The notes under the pieces were generated by a model that was not told the DNA's origin, searched no databases, and worked only from the letters and a program-made list of their open reading frames with translations. Of a stretch of 64,000 nucleotides of DNA, positions 7,013 to 16,277 are shown one piece after another; position 1 is the stretch's first letter, and the number at the start of each line of letters is the position of its first letter. The DNA comes from DASPSR01 sp035516175. GTDB lineage: Bacteria; Nitrospirota; UBA9217. Made by a program: the position numbers and the translations under genes. Location: positions 1 to 64,000 of the forward strand of contig DATJAO010000008.1 in the NCBI GenBank assembly GCA_035516175.1. The letters are read 5' to 3'.

Positions 7013-8284
7013 CTATTTATACTGACTTGAGCTGCAATAGGGGAAACGAACGGTCAAAAGGATGAAGAACAAATCTCTATACGCCGTGCCCGATGCAATG
7101 TAGTCGATCCTCGTGTGCTCGTATGATGCTTCTAGTGCTAGGTCCCTTTCGCCGCTCATGCGGGCAAGGTCGTAGCGGATGACCGGCGATATGGTGACGT
7201 TGGTCTGTGTGAGGACATGAGCGGTAGTATATGTGGTGTACCCGGCCACCAGGACGGCCGATAGTTCACCAGTAATCTGATGCCTCGCCGTGAATGTTAA
7301 GGCTTGGCGCTGGGCCGGAGTCTGGTGTCCCGAAGCCAGGTAGGCCATAGTGAAATCCTGAATATAATGAAGCTCTGCGCCCGTGTATTCCCCCTGATAG
7401 CTCAGGGAAAGTTGACCCGTTCCAGCTGTTTCGGTATAGTCCTGTTGTTGGTTGCCGAAAGGAGCCAACTGGTTCACAAATATCTCAGTGTCTGTGCGGC
7501 GCATGCCGCCATCCACGAGGATGGTCCAAGCCTTGCTGATATCGTATGAGAAACCGATGGTCCCCATGACATTGATGGTTTTCGAATCAGGAAAGAGATA
7601 CTGGCTATATCCAGTGTTGATCCTGCCATTCACCCGAGGAAGGTCCTTGCTTAGATCGATGACAAGTCCCGCCTTCGCATCATGTGAGGTGTCACGATAT
7701 TGCGGGATTTCATAGGAACTCCAGCCGAATTGGTACATGGCCGAAAGCGATGTCGTTTCTGTCATATGGTAGTCCATGGACGCCGAGGCTAAGATACTCT
7801 CCACAGGCGTCGCTATAAGGGGCAGTGTTGTCGATGAGGAAGTATTTCCTCCACCGGTGTTCGAGTCATGGGTTGGAGGTAGTGAAGAAGAGCTAGTCGC
7901 TGACCCAAGGCTTGGATTGGAGTCCTTTGCGTAGCCGGCTTCTGCTGAGACATTGAGCAGTGGTGTTGCGGAATATCGTATACTGCCGTTATAATGCTGA
8001 TTGGTTGCATCAAGTTCCTCATTTCTGGAGTAAAGGAGCCTTTGCACCTGAAGTGACAGCAGGGAATCAAGCCGTACTGTCTTGTCGGTCATCGCAAATC
8101 CAAGCGATGGGATGGTGATATAATCCTTCCTGATATTGTCCGCGTCGGTGGCCAGCAGGATGTTGTTGTTATATTGCTCACTTATTGCCAGGGACGGAAC
8201 ATAACAGATCTCATCACCCCGGACAATTGCCGGGCAGGCCAGCATGAGCATGATGAGCGTGACGAATCGCCTCACGCTCATCAT
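7013..8284 (-). CDS. Outer-membrane beta-barrel protein of exosortase loci (TIGR03016-like)
   Basis: The 423-residue secreted protein has a signal peptide of about 23 residues (MLACPAIVRG-DE). It is followed by a mature part rich in alternating hydrophobic/polar strands with Tyr and Ser, ending in an aromatic-containing strand (FILLTVRFPY), typical of outer-membrane barrels. The opening segment VPSLAISEQYNNNILLATD is characteristic of the PEP-CTERM-associated TIGR03016/EpsL-like group. The likely role is as an outer-membrane partner in polysaccharide export. Its start ATG overlaps the stop of the Wza-like gene (ATGA), so the two are translationally coupled. Confidence 0.82.
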   Translation of the reverse strand: MMSVRRFVTLIMLMLACPAIVRGDEICYVPSLAISEQYNNNILLATDADNIRKDYITIPSLGFAMTDKTVRLDSLLSLQVQRLLYSRNEELDATNQHYNGSIRYSATPLLNVSAEAGYAKDSNPSLGSATSSSSLPPTHDSNTGGGNTSSSTTLPLIATPVESILASASMDYHMTETTSLSAMYQFGWSSYEIPQYRDTSHDAKAGLVIDLSKDLPRVNGRINTGYSQYLFPDSKTINVMGTIGFSYDISKAWTILVDGGMRRTDTEIFVNQLAPFGNQQQDYTETAGTGQLSLSYQGEYTGAELHYIQDFTMAYLASGHQTPAQRQALTFTARHQITGELSAVLVAGYTTYTTAHVLTQTNVTISPVIRYDLARMSGERDLALEASYEHTRIDYIASGTAYRDLFFILLTVRFPYCSSSQYK

Positions 8285-8877
8285 GGTACTACGACAACAT
8301 CGCCTCTTCTGAGATGGATGTTCTGCTCCAGGTGCTTTCCGTTCACGACCTCATCGTAATCGAAGGGGAATATGGTGGTCTCGTTTTTGCCATGACGTAA
8401 TATCCTGATCTTAGTCCCTTTCGCGAAAGCGTTGAGCCCCCCGGCCGTGGCTAGGGCTTGCAGGACATCCACGTCGACAACCATGAAAAACCTACCGGGA
8501 TTGTTCACCTTGCCGATGACATAGATAACCAGGCTGTTGATCTGCTTTACATCGATATAAAGAACGACCGTCGGGACGAAGCGCTTTAGTTTGCCCTCCA
8601 TCTCCGATTTCAACTCGAAAACGGTCTTGCCCGAAGCGGGGATATCCCCGATAAGAGGAAACGAGATGAACCCGTCAGGCCTGACCACGCAGGAACGTGT
8701 CAATGCATCGTCCTTCCATACGGATATGTCCAGGACGTCACCTGGACCGATCTGATAGCCCTGTTCCACACTCGTAGCAGTCGGTGACGGGGCCGATTCG
8801 CTTGATCCCTCGGTCAGGGCCGGGATCGAGACACCCAGCAGACCGACCATCAACAGAGCCAGTATTGTGCGCGCCAT
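8281..8877 (-). CDS. Wza-like polysaccharide export protein (exosortase-locus type)
   Basis: The 198-residue periplasmic/outer-membrane export protein has a signal peptide (about 1-23) and a poly_export domain with YQIGPGDVLDISVWKD (about 41-56) and VRPDGFISFPLIGDI. An SLBB-type domain follows, with VIYVIGKVNNPG and LQALATAGGLNAFAKG. There is no lipobox cysteine at the processing site, unlike Wza of E. coli. The short length fits the TIGR03027 family, which lacks the C-terminal membrane helix of Wza and probably needs the neighbouring barrel protein. It lies 33 bases downstream of the TPR gene. AAGGAGG and CAGGAA lie upstream of the start. Confidence 0.88.
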   Translation of the reverse strand: MARTILALLMVGLLGVSIPALTEGSSESAPSPTATSVEQGYQIGPGDVLDISVWKDDALTRSCVVRPDGFISFPLIGDIPASGKTVFELKSEMEGKLKRFVPTVVLYIDVKQINSLVIYVIGKVNNPGRFFMVVDVDVLQALATAGGLNAFAKGTKIRILRHGKNETTIFPFDYDEVVNGKHLEQNIHLRRGDVVVVP

Positions 8878-8910
8878 GTTTCCTGTGTTCCTCCTTGTTT
8901 TTATTTTGGA

Positions 8911-10905
8911 TTAGCGAATTGCCGCCATCGTCTTCTCGGCCTCGTCCCTTCCAGGGAACGCTACTTTTGAAACGAGGGCCGTCTGCAAAAACTGCTTCGC
9001 CTTTTCCGGATTCCCGAGCCGATTGTACGCCATGCCAAGGTGGTAGTTAATGATCGGGTTCCCGGCGCTCCCGTCCTGTGCCTTTTTCAGCAACTCGACG
9101 GCCTGCTGCATATCACCCTTCCGGTAGTGGACCCAACCCAAGGTGTCTAACACCGTCGGATTGTCGGGATTCAGAGATCTCGCCTTCTCGGCAAGCGCAA
9201 GGGCACGGTCAAGGTCCTGTTTTCCACTGCCATACTCGCACAGAAGATAAGCCAGGTCGTTCGTCGTCGACCAGAGATCCGGTTGGATCTGCACGGCCTG
9301 TTCCATTTCGTTTATGGCCTTGCCCCATTTCTTCTGAGTACCGTAGAGGGCGCTCAGTTTGACGTAGATTGCCGGATTTTTTGGCGTGTGACGCTTGATT
9401 TCCAGGTACTCCCCTTCCGCCCTCCGCTCGTCCCCCGCGAGCAGCATCAGGTCTCCCAGATCGGCACGCGCGTCCAGGTCCATGGGATTCGCGGTCAGCA
9501 ACTTGCGATACTGCGCTTCGGCATTCTTGAAATCCTTTTGTGCTGTATAGACGCGGGCCATGGCGCGGATCGTCTCGCGGAAGTCCGGTTCGATCTTTAA
9601 TGCATTCTGGAGTGTATCGAAGGCCAGCTTGTACTCCTTGTTCAGGAGATGAGCGTCTGCCAGTCCAACATAGCCGGGAATGAACTGCTGCCGTTCGTTT
9701 ACCACCGTCCTGAACGATGACACAGCCTGAAGAGCTTCCTGTTTCCTGAGATGAATGGTGCCGGCGATAAAGTTGGCATCGACGTTCTTCGGGCTTTCCT
9801 TGATCACCTCGTCGACATACTTTTTCGCCTTGTCCAAGTCCTGGTGGGTAAGATAGTACTCAGCCAAGGAATTCTTGGCATGCAGAATGTTGGGATTTGC
9901 AGGGTCCCGATCCAACCCCAGGCATTCCTGCAGGACGGCAAGCCCCTGATCGGGGCGATTGTCTGCAAAGTAGAAAGCCCCAAGGACAAAACGGATAGTG
10001 AAACTCTTTCCATTCTGCCGTATCCCTTCCTTTAATAATTCCTCGCCGTCGCTCGGCCTCTTTCTGGTGAAATAGAATTGGGCCGCCTGGACCCACCGGT
10101 CCTCCTTCTTGGGATCCGCCTGTACAAACGCTCGCAGCACATCCCTTGCCTGCTGCTCCCTGCCAGACTGCCAGTAGATCCCGGCCAGGCTGAGGCGATG
10201 CTGGGTCACCTCCGGTTCAAGCTCGATGACCTTCTGCACTTGGCTTACCGCCTCATCCATCCTATTCTTCTTTATATAAAAATCGGCAAGGCTAAGATAC
10301 AGGGGAACGGCTTTCTGATTGTCCTTGATGCCATCCAACAGGACCCGCTCGACGTTCTGTGCGTCATTCTTCTGGGCATAGATCGAGGTCAGCATCAGGT
10401 AGCCCTCGGGTTTATGCACGTCGCGGCCCAGGACAGACTCGAAAAACTGGCGCGCCGCTTCCAACTCCTTTTTCTTCAGCAGTACTGCCCCTTTGAGGAT
10501 GAGCGCGTCCTCGTAAGCTGGTTTGTTCTTGAGGACAAGTTCTGCCTTATTCATGGCATCATTGGCATTGCCGCCCGCCAGGAGGAACCATCCAACCTGA
10601 ACCTGGGCCTCCCAGTGCTGGGGATTTAGCTCAACAGCCTTGGAAAAGCTGCCAGAAGCTGCGCGGGGGTCCCCGGACTTGAGAGCGGTCATTCCCAGCA
10701 TGTAGTAGGCATCGGCATACTTAACATCTATCTGGATCGCGTTGCTGAATTCCAGCCTCGCTTTAGCGTACTCTCCTTTTTCATACAGCACCCTGCCCTT
10801 GTTGTAGAACTTGGCTTTTTTTTGCTCGGGCCCGCCACAGGACACAATCATCATAACTGCGAATAGCGCAACGGTTACCATGAACATCCGGTTCTTCATC
10901 CACAT
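8911..10905 (-). CDS. prsT: PrsT-type TPR lipoprotein of the exosortase system
   Basis: A lipoprotein of about 664 residues with lipobox IVSCG near residue 23, followed by some 16-18 tetratricopeptide repeats across the full length (typical blocks: YADAYYMLGMTALKSGD, NPTVLDTLGWVHYRKGDM). It fits the TIGR02917 family found only in PEP-CTERM/exosortase exopolysaccharide loci, where it is thought to scaffold periplasmic or outer-membrane assembly. I prefer the ATG at 10905, which has GGGGAGG 8 bases upstream, over the in-frame GTG at 10914. The gene lies between the WecA-like transferase and the export genes. Confidence 0.88.
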   Translation of the reverse strand: MWMKNRMFMVTVALFAVMMIVSCGGPEQKKAKFYNKGRVLYEKGEYAKARLEFSNAIQIDVKYADAYYMLGMTALKSGDPRAASGSFSKAVELNPQHWEAQVQVGWFLLAGGNANDAMNKAELVLKNKPAYEDALILKGAVLLKKKELEAARQFFESVLGRDVHKPEGYLMLTSIYAQKNDAQNVERVLLDGIKDNQKAVPLYLSLADFYIKKNRMDEAVSQVQKVIELEPEVTQHRLSLAGIYWQSGREQQARDVLRAFVQADPKKEDRWVQAAQFYFTRKRPSDGEELLKEGIRQNGKSFTIRFVLGAFYFADNRPDQGLAVLQECLGLDRDPANPNILHAKNSLAEYYLTHQDLDKAKKYVDEVIKESPKNVDANFIAGTIHLRKQEALQAVSSFRTVVNERQQFIPGYVGLADAHLLNKEYKLAFDTLQNALKIEPDFRETIRAMARVYTAQKDFKNAEAQYRKLLTANPMDLDARADLGDLMLLAGDERRAEGEYLEIKRHTPKNPAIYVKLSALYGTQKKWGKAINEMEQAVQIQPDLWSTTNDLAYLLCEYGSGKQDLDRALALAEKARSLNPDNPTVLDTLGWVHYRKGDMQQAVELLKKAQDGSAGNPIINYHLGMAYNRLGNPEKAKQFLQTALVSKVAFPGRDEAEKTMAAIR

Positions 10906-10969
10906 GTTCAACACCTCCCCTTTTCCATAGCCGGTATCTAATAAACTGCGGCAATTGTTTACGTTTATC

Positions 10970-11011
10970 GGGTCATGTATCGTTCGGGCGATACCTGTTC
11001 GGTCCTGACCC
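10970..11011 (-). other. Nested hairpin in the leader of prsT
   Basis: GGGTCA (10970-10975) pairs with TGACCC (11006-11011) and encloses GTATCG/CGATAC (10977-10982/10989-10994) with a TTCGGG loop. There is no T-run on either side in the minus direction, so it is not a simple terminator. It may stabilise RNA or modulate translation between the WecA-like gene and prsT. Confidence 0.45.
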
Positions 11012-11042
11012 GGATGGATCCGTACCCGCTGAAAACCCCTTG

Positions 11043-12686
11043 TCAGACTCCCACGTATCCCCGTACACCGAGGACCAGTGTTACCAAAAACGTCGCCGTC
11101 GCAAGGACATCAAAACTTTCCCGAAGCTCATTGATCAGCACTTCGTAGCCGAAGAAGAACACGATGATCTCCACTGCCAACAGTCCCAGGTTGAAATGCT
11201 GCACAAGCTGACCCGTCAGGTTGGGTACGGTCACGGCAATGAAGATGATTAGAAAGTCCATGGTAGACATTCTGAATCCTTTCGATCGCCTCGAGAACTT
11301 GACCGTGAGTATTATGAACAGCGCAATGATGCCGAAGCACAACCGGTAGAGGAATAGCGCCTGCTCGTTCATCCAGGAAGACCTTCCTTCCTCGATGCAA
11401 TAGAGAACGAGGGGAATAGTCAGGTACAGCACCAGGCGCAGACACCCACCCAGGAATTTCTTCCCAGCAAAGAAGACTCCCAGGATCAACACGCTAGCGC
11501 AGAGGGCCGTGTTAGACACATAGACGGGAATCCGCGCTGGAATGAAGCAGGAGGCCAAAAAGAGGAGTGGGATGGCTAGCTTCGATACACCAAAGGATAC
11601 CCTGATAACAAAGTAACTCTCCCTGATCTTCCGCAGCCAACCTTTGACCACCTTCTCGATCTCGGGAAAGCGCGGCAGCCGAAGGACCTTGCGGTCCGCC
11701 GCAGCGAACAGGCTTAGCATAGCCACGCAGAAACCACTATAGCCAGCCACGAGAAGCCAGTCGGAATAATATCTAAAGAAGATGGCTGACAGGATCATCA
11801 ACGCCTGGATCAAATAGATGACGAACACTGCCTCGGAGTGGGAAAGCCCGAAGCTGATCAGTCGGTGATGAAAATGATTCTTGTCCGGTGAAAAAGGAGA
11901 TCTCCCCTGGTTGATTCTCTGCACCATTACGGTCAGGGTATCGAGCACGGGAAGTCCGAGGATAATGAGAGGCAGTACCGGGCTCAAGGGAGTATTGCCT
12001 TGAGTCGTCTTGACCGCTAGTACGATAGCGGTGAACCCCAAAAGTTGACTTCCAGTATCTCCCATAAAGAGGCTGGCAGGATGGGTGTTGAACCGGAGAA
12101 ATCCGAATATCGCCCCGGCCACGGCCATGGTTATGAGCAGGACCGTGTTGCTGCCATCGAGATAGGCGAGATAGCCTATGCAGCAGAAGCTTAGTAGCGA
12201 GACCCCCCCAGCCAGTCCGTCGAGGCCGTCAGCCAGGTTCAGGGCGTTCGTGACGCCGACTATTACCACCAGCGAGAGCGCAATCTTCATCCATTCGGTC
12301 AGTTGCATCTCACCTGGCAGCAGGCTGCCAAGGGAACTGATCTTAAGCCCGCCATAGAATATGATAACCAGGGCTGCGAGGATCTGTCCGCCGAACTTCG
12401 TCTTGTAATTGAGCCCTTTCATATCGTCGATTAATCCGAAGAGTATCAGGATACTCGTTGCAGCTATAAAGGCACGCACGAACTCGTCAGCTATGGTCCA
12501 GAGAATGATGGGGATGAAGACACCGACGGCCATTGCTAGCCCCCCGATCCTCGGCACCGGCCGGACATGGATCTTCCGGGGGTTAGGAAGGTCCACAACC
12601 TGGTACCTGTCCGCAAACCTGATCATCATAGGTATCAGGCTGACGGTGATAAAAATGGAAATAAGAAGTGTCGAAAAATAAATCAT
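11043..12686 (-). CDS. WecA/MraY-type GlcNAc-1-phosphate transferase with extra C-terminal membrane domain
   Basis: This polytopic enzyme transfers a HexNAc-1-phosphate (most likely GlcNAc-1-P) to undecaprenyl phosphate, the first step of polymer assembly. It shows PNPRKIHVRPVPRIGG near 35-50, FGLIDDMKGL (about 82), NALNLADGLDGLAGG (about 146-160), FMGDTGSQLLGF (about 211) and the nucleotide-sugar motif KNHFHHRLISFGLSH (about 272). Typical WecA proteins are about 350 residues. This one has 547, the added 190 residues forming about six further membrane helices of no known function. The start at 12686 has only a weak ribosome site. Confidence 0.88.
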   Translation of the reverse strand: MIYFSTLLISIFITVSLIPMMIRFADRYQVVDLPNPRKIHVRPVPRIGGLAMAVGVFIPIILWTIADEFVRAFIAATSILILFGLIDDMKGLNYKTKFGGQILAALVIIFYGGLKISSLGSLLPGEMQLTEWMKIALSLVVIVGVTNALNLADGLDGLAGGVSLLSFCCIGYLAYLDGSNTVLLITMAVAGAIFGFLRFNTHPASLFMGDTGSQLLGFTAIVLAVKTTQGNTPLSPVLPLIILGLPVLDTLTVMVQRINQGRSPFSPDKNHFHHRLISFGLSHSEAVFVIYLIQALMILSAIFFRYYSDWLLVAGYSGFCVAMLSLFAAADRKVLRLPRFPEIEKVVKGWLRKIRESYFVIRVSFGVSKLAIPLLFLASCFIPARIPVYVSNTALCASVLILGVFFAGKKFLGGCLRLVLYLTIPLVLYCIEEGRSSWMNEQALFLYRLCFGIIALFIILTVKFSRRSKGFRMSTMDFLIIFIAVTVPNLTGQLVQHFNLGLLAVEIIVFFFGYEVLINELRESFDVLATATFLVTLVLGVRGYVGV

Positions 12687-12750
12687 ATGTATTGCCCAGC
12701 GACAAAGAACAGAGGTATATATTGAACGTCGCTTATAACGATTAGGGTCC

Positions 12751-14349
12751 TTACGTACCCTGTGCCGGAATAAACTCGTTTAAAGTTGGTATAATGTCCT
12801 TTACAAAACTTTGTAGTCTTATTTCTGCATCGTCAATCTTTTCAGATGAATATATCGGTGTTATCACGCGGATCAATGCGCCGTCCGTCCTCATTCTTAC
12901 TAAGGCATCCCAAAAGTTATAAATCTTTATTTCATAAACGTTCGTCAAAATGCGGCCGCGTTGATTAAACCAGTAATACACCAATTGACTGCTCCCGCCC
13001 TTCTCCATTATGGCGCGCATAACGGTAATCGACGACGAAGATTCCCCGGACAAAGGTATGGTCAATGTTCCGGCCTCCTTGAAGATCCAGCCGCTGCCGG
13101 GCAAGCAGGTTTCAGGAGTATGAATGGATTTGCCTTTGCGCTGACTTTCATAATATGCTACGTATATATTGACGGGCGGGCTATTCGGTTTGGTGTAATT
13201 GATGACTGTATAATCGGTAAATTCAAGCACATCGATAAATTCCTGACCCAAAAACTGGTGTGTGCCTTGCCAATCGCCAATCAGAAGCGGGAATTTGCTG
13301 AACGACCGGGTGATTGGTTGTTTTTCTCTGAAATCGATAAAAGAATGTATACCTATTGTGACGGCAAGAAGAGAAGCTGCAACAATGAATTGAGGCTGTT
13401 TGAAGAAGACATTCGCATTTTTCTCAGCACGATTGTCTGCTTCCAAAGGAGCCGAATGTTCGCGAGCGGTCTTGACAGCAACTTTCTCCCTCATGAAATG
13501 TTCGTCAGGGAGCGGCAGAATCCTGCGCAATATCCAAACCTCTGCTAACAGGACACTGAGAGAGATCATGAAAATGGCCCAGCCCGAAAAATCATGAAAG
13601 AACCCATCCGCAGCTGCGCGGCCTAGGACTGGATAAAGAACAGCCGTTAATACAATTCTGAGGCTATTGGTGATAATGGATAAGGGAATTGTTGAGAGTA
13701 TGATAATAACTCTCTTCCAAAGCGCTGCGTTGTAAAAATAAGCCATCATCAAGCCCAATAAGACAAGAGGGAAAAGGTATCGTAGTCCGCTGCACGCATC
13801 CACAACTTGAAGTTGAGTGAACCCCAAATCAATAATATTCCCTTCCCGATATGCCGACATTCCTAGGAATTGAATCATGGTAACGCCGAGTTTCGACGAC
13901 AGCAGCCTGAGGTTGAAAGTAAGCTTCGTATTCATGAAGTGCGGCAGCGGGAAGAGAAACAAAGATACGCAAATCGGGAAAGCCATGATTTTCAGTTTCT
14001 TCCATCCTGCATGCGCCCAGAGAAGCCCTACGGAGACAAGCCACGAAGAAATATACATGGAAAAATATTCTCCGGCCAGTTCTCCGACCCAGAACAGGAG
14101 AATACCAAGTAGGACGACAATTAACCCAACCCAGGATGGCACACTTGGTACTTTTAGCCATGTATTCTTTTTCTCCCATATCAGGTAGAGAACAACTAGC
14201 GGAACGAAGTAGCAATAGTTATAATCACCTCTGGCCCAATCATGTCCCACAAGCCAGCTATGCGAAGAATAATAAATTATGGACAGCAAGAGCCCATAAA
14301 TAGCTCCATACCAAACGGCTTGTGACCTTGTCACAGGCATCATCTTCAA
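12751..14349 (-). CDS. Exosortase with fused EpsI domain (XrtD-like)
   Basis: Residues 1-290 form a multi-spanning exosortase, the protease/transpeptidase that processes proteins with a short C-terminal sorting signal. The catalytic Cys is in VVDACSGLRY (about 184), the Arg in TNSLRIVLTA (about 223) and the His in FFHDFSGWA (about 250). After a linker and another membrane helix (about 325) there is a periplasmic EpsI/DUF3485 domain with the characteristic ETCLPGSGW motif (about 430). Single-chain exosortase-EpsI proteins of this size are typical of the VPLPA-CTERM-type XrtD; I cannot tell the exact subtype. The TTG at 14349 has GGAGAG at good spacing; an ATG at 14343 is an alternative. No cognate substrate tail was found in this window. 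Confidence 0.9.
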   Translation of the reverse strand: MKMMPVTRSQAVWYGAIYGLLLSIIYYSSHSWLVGHDWARGDYNYCYFVPLVVLYLIWEKKNTWLKVPSVPSWVGLIVVLLGILLFWVGELAGEYFSMYISSWLVSVGLLWAHAGWKKLKIMAFPICVSLFLFPLPHFMNTKLTFNLRLLSSKLGVTMIQFLGMSAYREGNIIDLGFTQLQVVDACSGLRYLFPLVLLGLMMAYFYNAALWKRVIIILSTIPLSIITNSLRIVLTAVLYPVLGRAAADGFFHDFSGWAIFMISLSVLLAEVWILRRILPLPDEHFMREKVAVKTAREHSAPLEADNRAEKNANVFFKQPQFIVAASLLAVTIGIHSFIDFREKQPITRSFSKFPLLIGDWQGTHQFLGQEFIDVLEFTDYTVINYTKPNSPPVNIYVAYYESQRKGKSIHTPETCLPGSGWIFKEAGTLTIPLSGESSSSITVMRAIMEKGGSSQLVYYWFNQRGRILTNVYEIKIYNFWDALVRMRTDGALIRVITPIYSSEKIDDAEIRLQSFVKDIIPTLNEFIPAQGT

Positions 14350-14361
14350 TTATCGCTCTCC

Positions 14362-15477
14362 TCAGAAATTATTTGAATCCTGCGGTCCAAATCCAGAAAG
14401 AATGAACCAAATGCGCTCAGCGGCATGACCATCCCATTTTGGCGGTACTGAAGCATGCGCCTTCTTCTTAAGGCTCTCTCTATAGGCGTTTACTATGCGC
14501 GCCCGCGTTGTTCCAGAGAGCACATTTGTGCCTATCTTAACCGTGATAGGCCGCTCCGTATTGTCCCTGATCGTAACACACGGGATACTTAATGCCGTTG
14601 TCTCTTCCTGGAGCCCCCCACTGTCAGTAAAAACAACCTCGGCATCTTTCCAGAGGAAAAGTGATTCTATGAAGCCAAGGGGGGGCAAAAGAATAATCCG
14701 TTCAGAAAATTCTATATTGAATTGATCAGCCATCTTCTGCGTCCTCGGGTGAACCGGGAAAATGATAGGGAGGTTCTCGGCAATCTCATTAAGGGCGGAA
14801 ACAATGCCCTGAAACGTCTCACAATTGTCGACATTTGAAGGCCTATGCAGGGTCATAAAGGCGAATCTCTTTTGTTCTTGCTTCAGAGCATAAACGCCGA
14901 ACTTCTGAGTATCGACTGTCCCATTGTTCAACTTGTCAACCTGATAAAGCAAGTTATCAATCATCACATTACCGACAAAATGAATACTCTCCTGCGGCTT
15001 CCCTTCCCTCAATAGGTTTTCGATCCCGCTTTCTTCGGTAACGAGAAAATCATCGGATATTGCATCCGTAACCATCCTATTGATCTCTTCCGGCATAGTA
15101 ATGTCAAAGCTTCGAAGCCCGGCTTCAACATGAGCCACCCTGATTTGGAGCTTCTTCGCTGCAATGCTGCACGCCAGAGTGGAGTTTACGTCACCCACAA
15201 CTATGACCAGGTCCGGTTTCTCCGTCTCGCAGACGGCCTCGAACGCCGTCATGATTTTCGCCGTCTGCACCGCATGCGTACCGGACCCCACATTAAGAAA
15301 GTAATCCGGCGCGGGCAATTCCAGGTCATCGAAAAAAGACTGCGACATTGCATAATCGTAATGCTGTCCGGTATGGACGATTTTGCACACGATCTCTTCG
15401 TGCTTTGTCGATTCGCGGTATATTGGCGCAATCTTCATGAAATTGGGCCGGGCCCCTGCAATGAGGTACACTTTCAT
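14362..15477 (-). CDS. wecB: UDP-N-acetylglucosamine 2-epimerase
   Basis: Non-hydrolysing epimerase that makes UDP-ManNAc from UDP-GlcNAc in the cytoplasm. The 371-residue protein opens with MKVYLIAGARPNFMKIAP and has HTGQHYDYAMSQSFFDDL, VVVGDVNSTLA, VAHVEAGLRSFD, MPEEINRM, THRPSN, and near the C-terminus FTDSGGLQEETTAL.IPCVTIRDNTERP, all hallmark segments. I place the start at 15477, where GCGGAG precedes the ATG. Longer reading would add 51 residues that match nothing in the family and would overlap the upstream gene. The product can feed the WecG-like transferase next to it, or the dehydrogenase at 39.5-40.8 kb to give UDP-ManNAcA. Confidence 0.93.
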   Translation of the reverse strand: MKVYLIAGARPNFMKIAPIYRESTKHEEIVCKIVHTGQHYDYAMSQSFFDDLELPAPDYFLNVGSGTHAVQTAKIMTAFEAVCETEKPDLVIVVGDVNSTLACSIAAKKLQIRVAHVEAGLRSFDITMPEEINRMVTDAISDDFLVTEESGIENLLREGKPQESIHFVGNVMIDNLLYQVDKLNNGTVDTQKFGVYALKQEQKRFAFMTLHRPSNVDNCETFQGIVSALNEIAENLPIIFPVHPRTQKMADQFNIEFSERIILLPPLGFIESLFLWKDAEVVFTDSGGLQEETTALSIPCVTIRDNTERPITVKIGTNVLSGTTRARIVNAYRESLKKKAHASVPPKWDGHAAERIWFILSGFGPQDSNNF

Positions 15478-15509
15478 AGTAAACTCCGCTTGGCGTGGAA
15501 TAGCCCGTA

Positions 15510-16277
15510 TTACGCCCTCGCTATGGTAAAGATGCCTTTCAATTTTTCGATGACCAAGAGAGCAACAAAAAGGGGCAGTAACCTTTGCCGCTTGAATCTT
15601 TTCGGCTCTGACAGCAGCCGGTAAAGCCATTCGGCGTTATACCGACACCAGATTTCCGGTGCACGTTTCACCTTTCCTGCAATAGTATCGAGAGTGCCGC
15701 CGATACCCTGGCAGACTCGCACGTTCTTCAATGATTCTTTATTGGTGGCAAACCATTTTTCCTGCTTCGGAGATCCAAGAGCGATAAAAAGAACTGTCGC
15801 GCCCGAGTCATTGATCTGGCAGATCAAGTCGGCCATACCCTCATCCTTGACGTATCCGTTGGCCCGTCCTACGATCCGAAGCCCGTGAAAACGCTGTTCA
15901 AGAACACAGCATGCCCTCGCATTCACTTCCTCACTGGCGCCGTACACGAAAACCCCATGGCCATCGCTCGCCGCCAGACTGCAGATATCAAAGATGAACT
16001 CTGACCCGGGGATCCGTGAAAATCTTTTACCATGCAAAACTCTTGCAGCAAGGACCATTCCTATCCCGTCCGGCAGCAGAATATCCGCCTCCCTGTACGC
16101 GTCAAAAAGCACAGGATTTGCCGGTACCGAAAAATTCTTCTCCGGGTTGCTGGCAAACACGGCATGGGGCTTCGTACCGTGATCCAGGAACTGCTTCACC
16201 TTGTCCCGCGCCTCGTCTCGCGTCAGAGGATCAACCCAGATATTCAGAATCTTTAATCGCCCATTCGCATTCTGCAT
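15510..16277 (-). CDS. WecG/TagA/CpsF family glycosyltransferase
   Basis: GT26-family enzyme, usually transferring ManNAc or ManNAcA onto lipid-linked GlcNAc. The roughly 255-residue protein shows the family features VFASNPEKNF (about 41), LLPDGIGMVLAARVLHG, FVYGASEEV, ALGSPKQEKW and GIGGTLDTIAGKVKRAPEIW..YNAEWLYRLL near the C-terminus. The ATG at 16277 follows GGGAAGG and is preferred over an upstream in-frame ATG at 16322. It overlaps the 3' end of the heparinase-like gene by 25 bases, so the two are coupled. With the WecA-like and WecB enzymes it suggests a ManNAc(A)-GlcNAc disaccharide on the carrier lipid. Confidence 0.92.
   Translation of the reverse strand: MQNANGRLKILNIWVDPLTRDEARDKVKQFLDHGTKPHAVFASNPEKNFSVPANPVLFDAYREADILLPDGIGMVLAARVLHGKRFSRIPGSEFIFDICSLAASDGHGVFVYGASEEVNARACCVLEQRFHGLRIVGRANGYVKDEGMADLICQINDSGATVLFIALGSPKQEKWFATNKESLKNVRVCQGIGGTLDTIAGKVKRAPEIWCRYNAEWLYRLLSEPKRFKRQRLLPLFVALLVIEKLKGIFTIARA

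Noticed and set aside
15478..15630. A longer WecB start overlapping wecG
   Set aside because: The extra 51 residues do not resemble the family; the ATG at 15477 has a good ribosome site.
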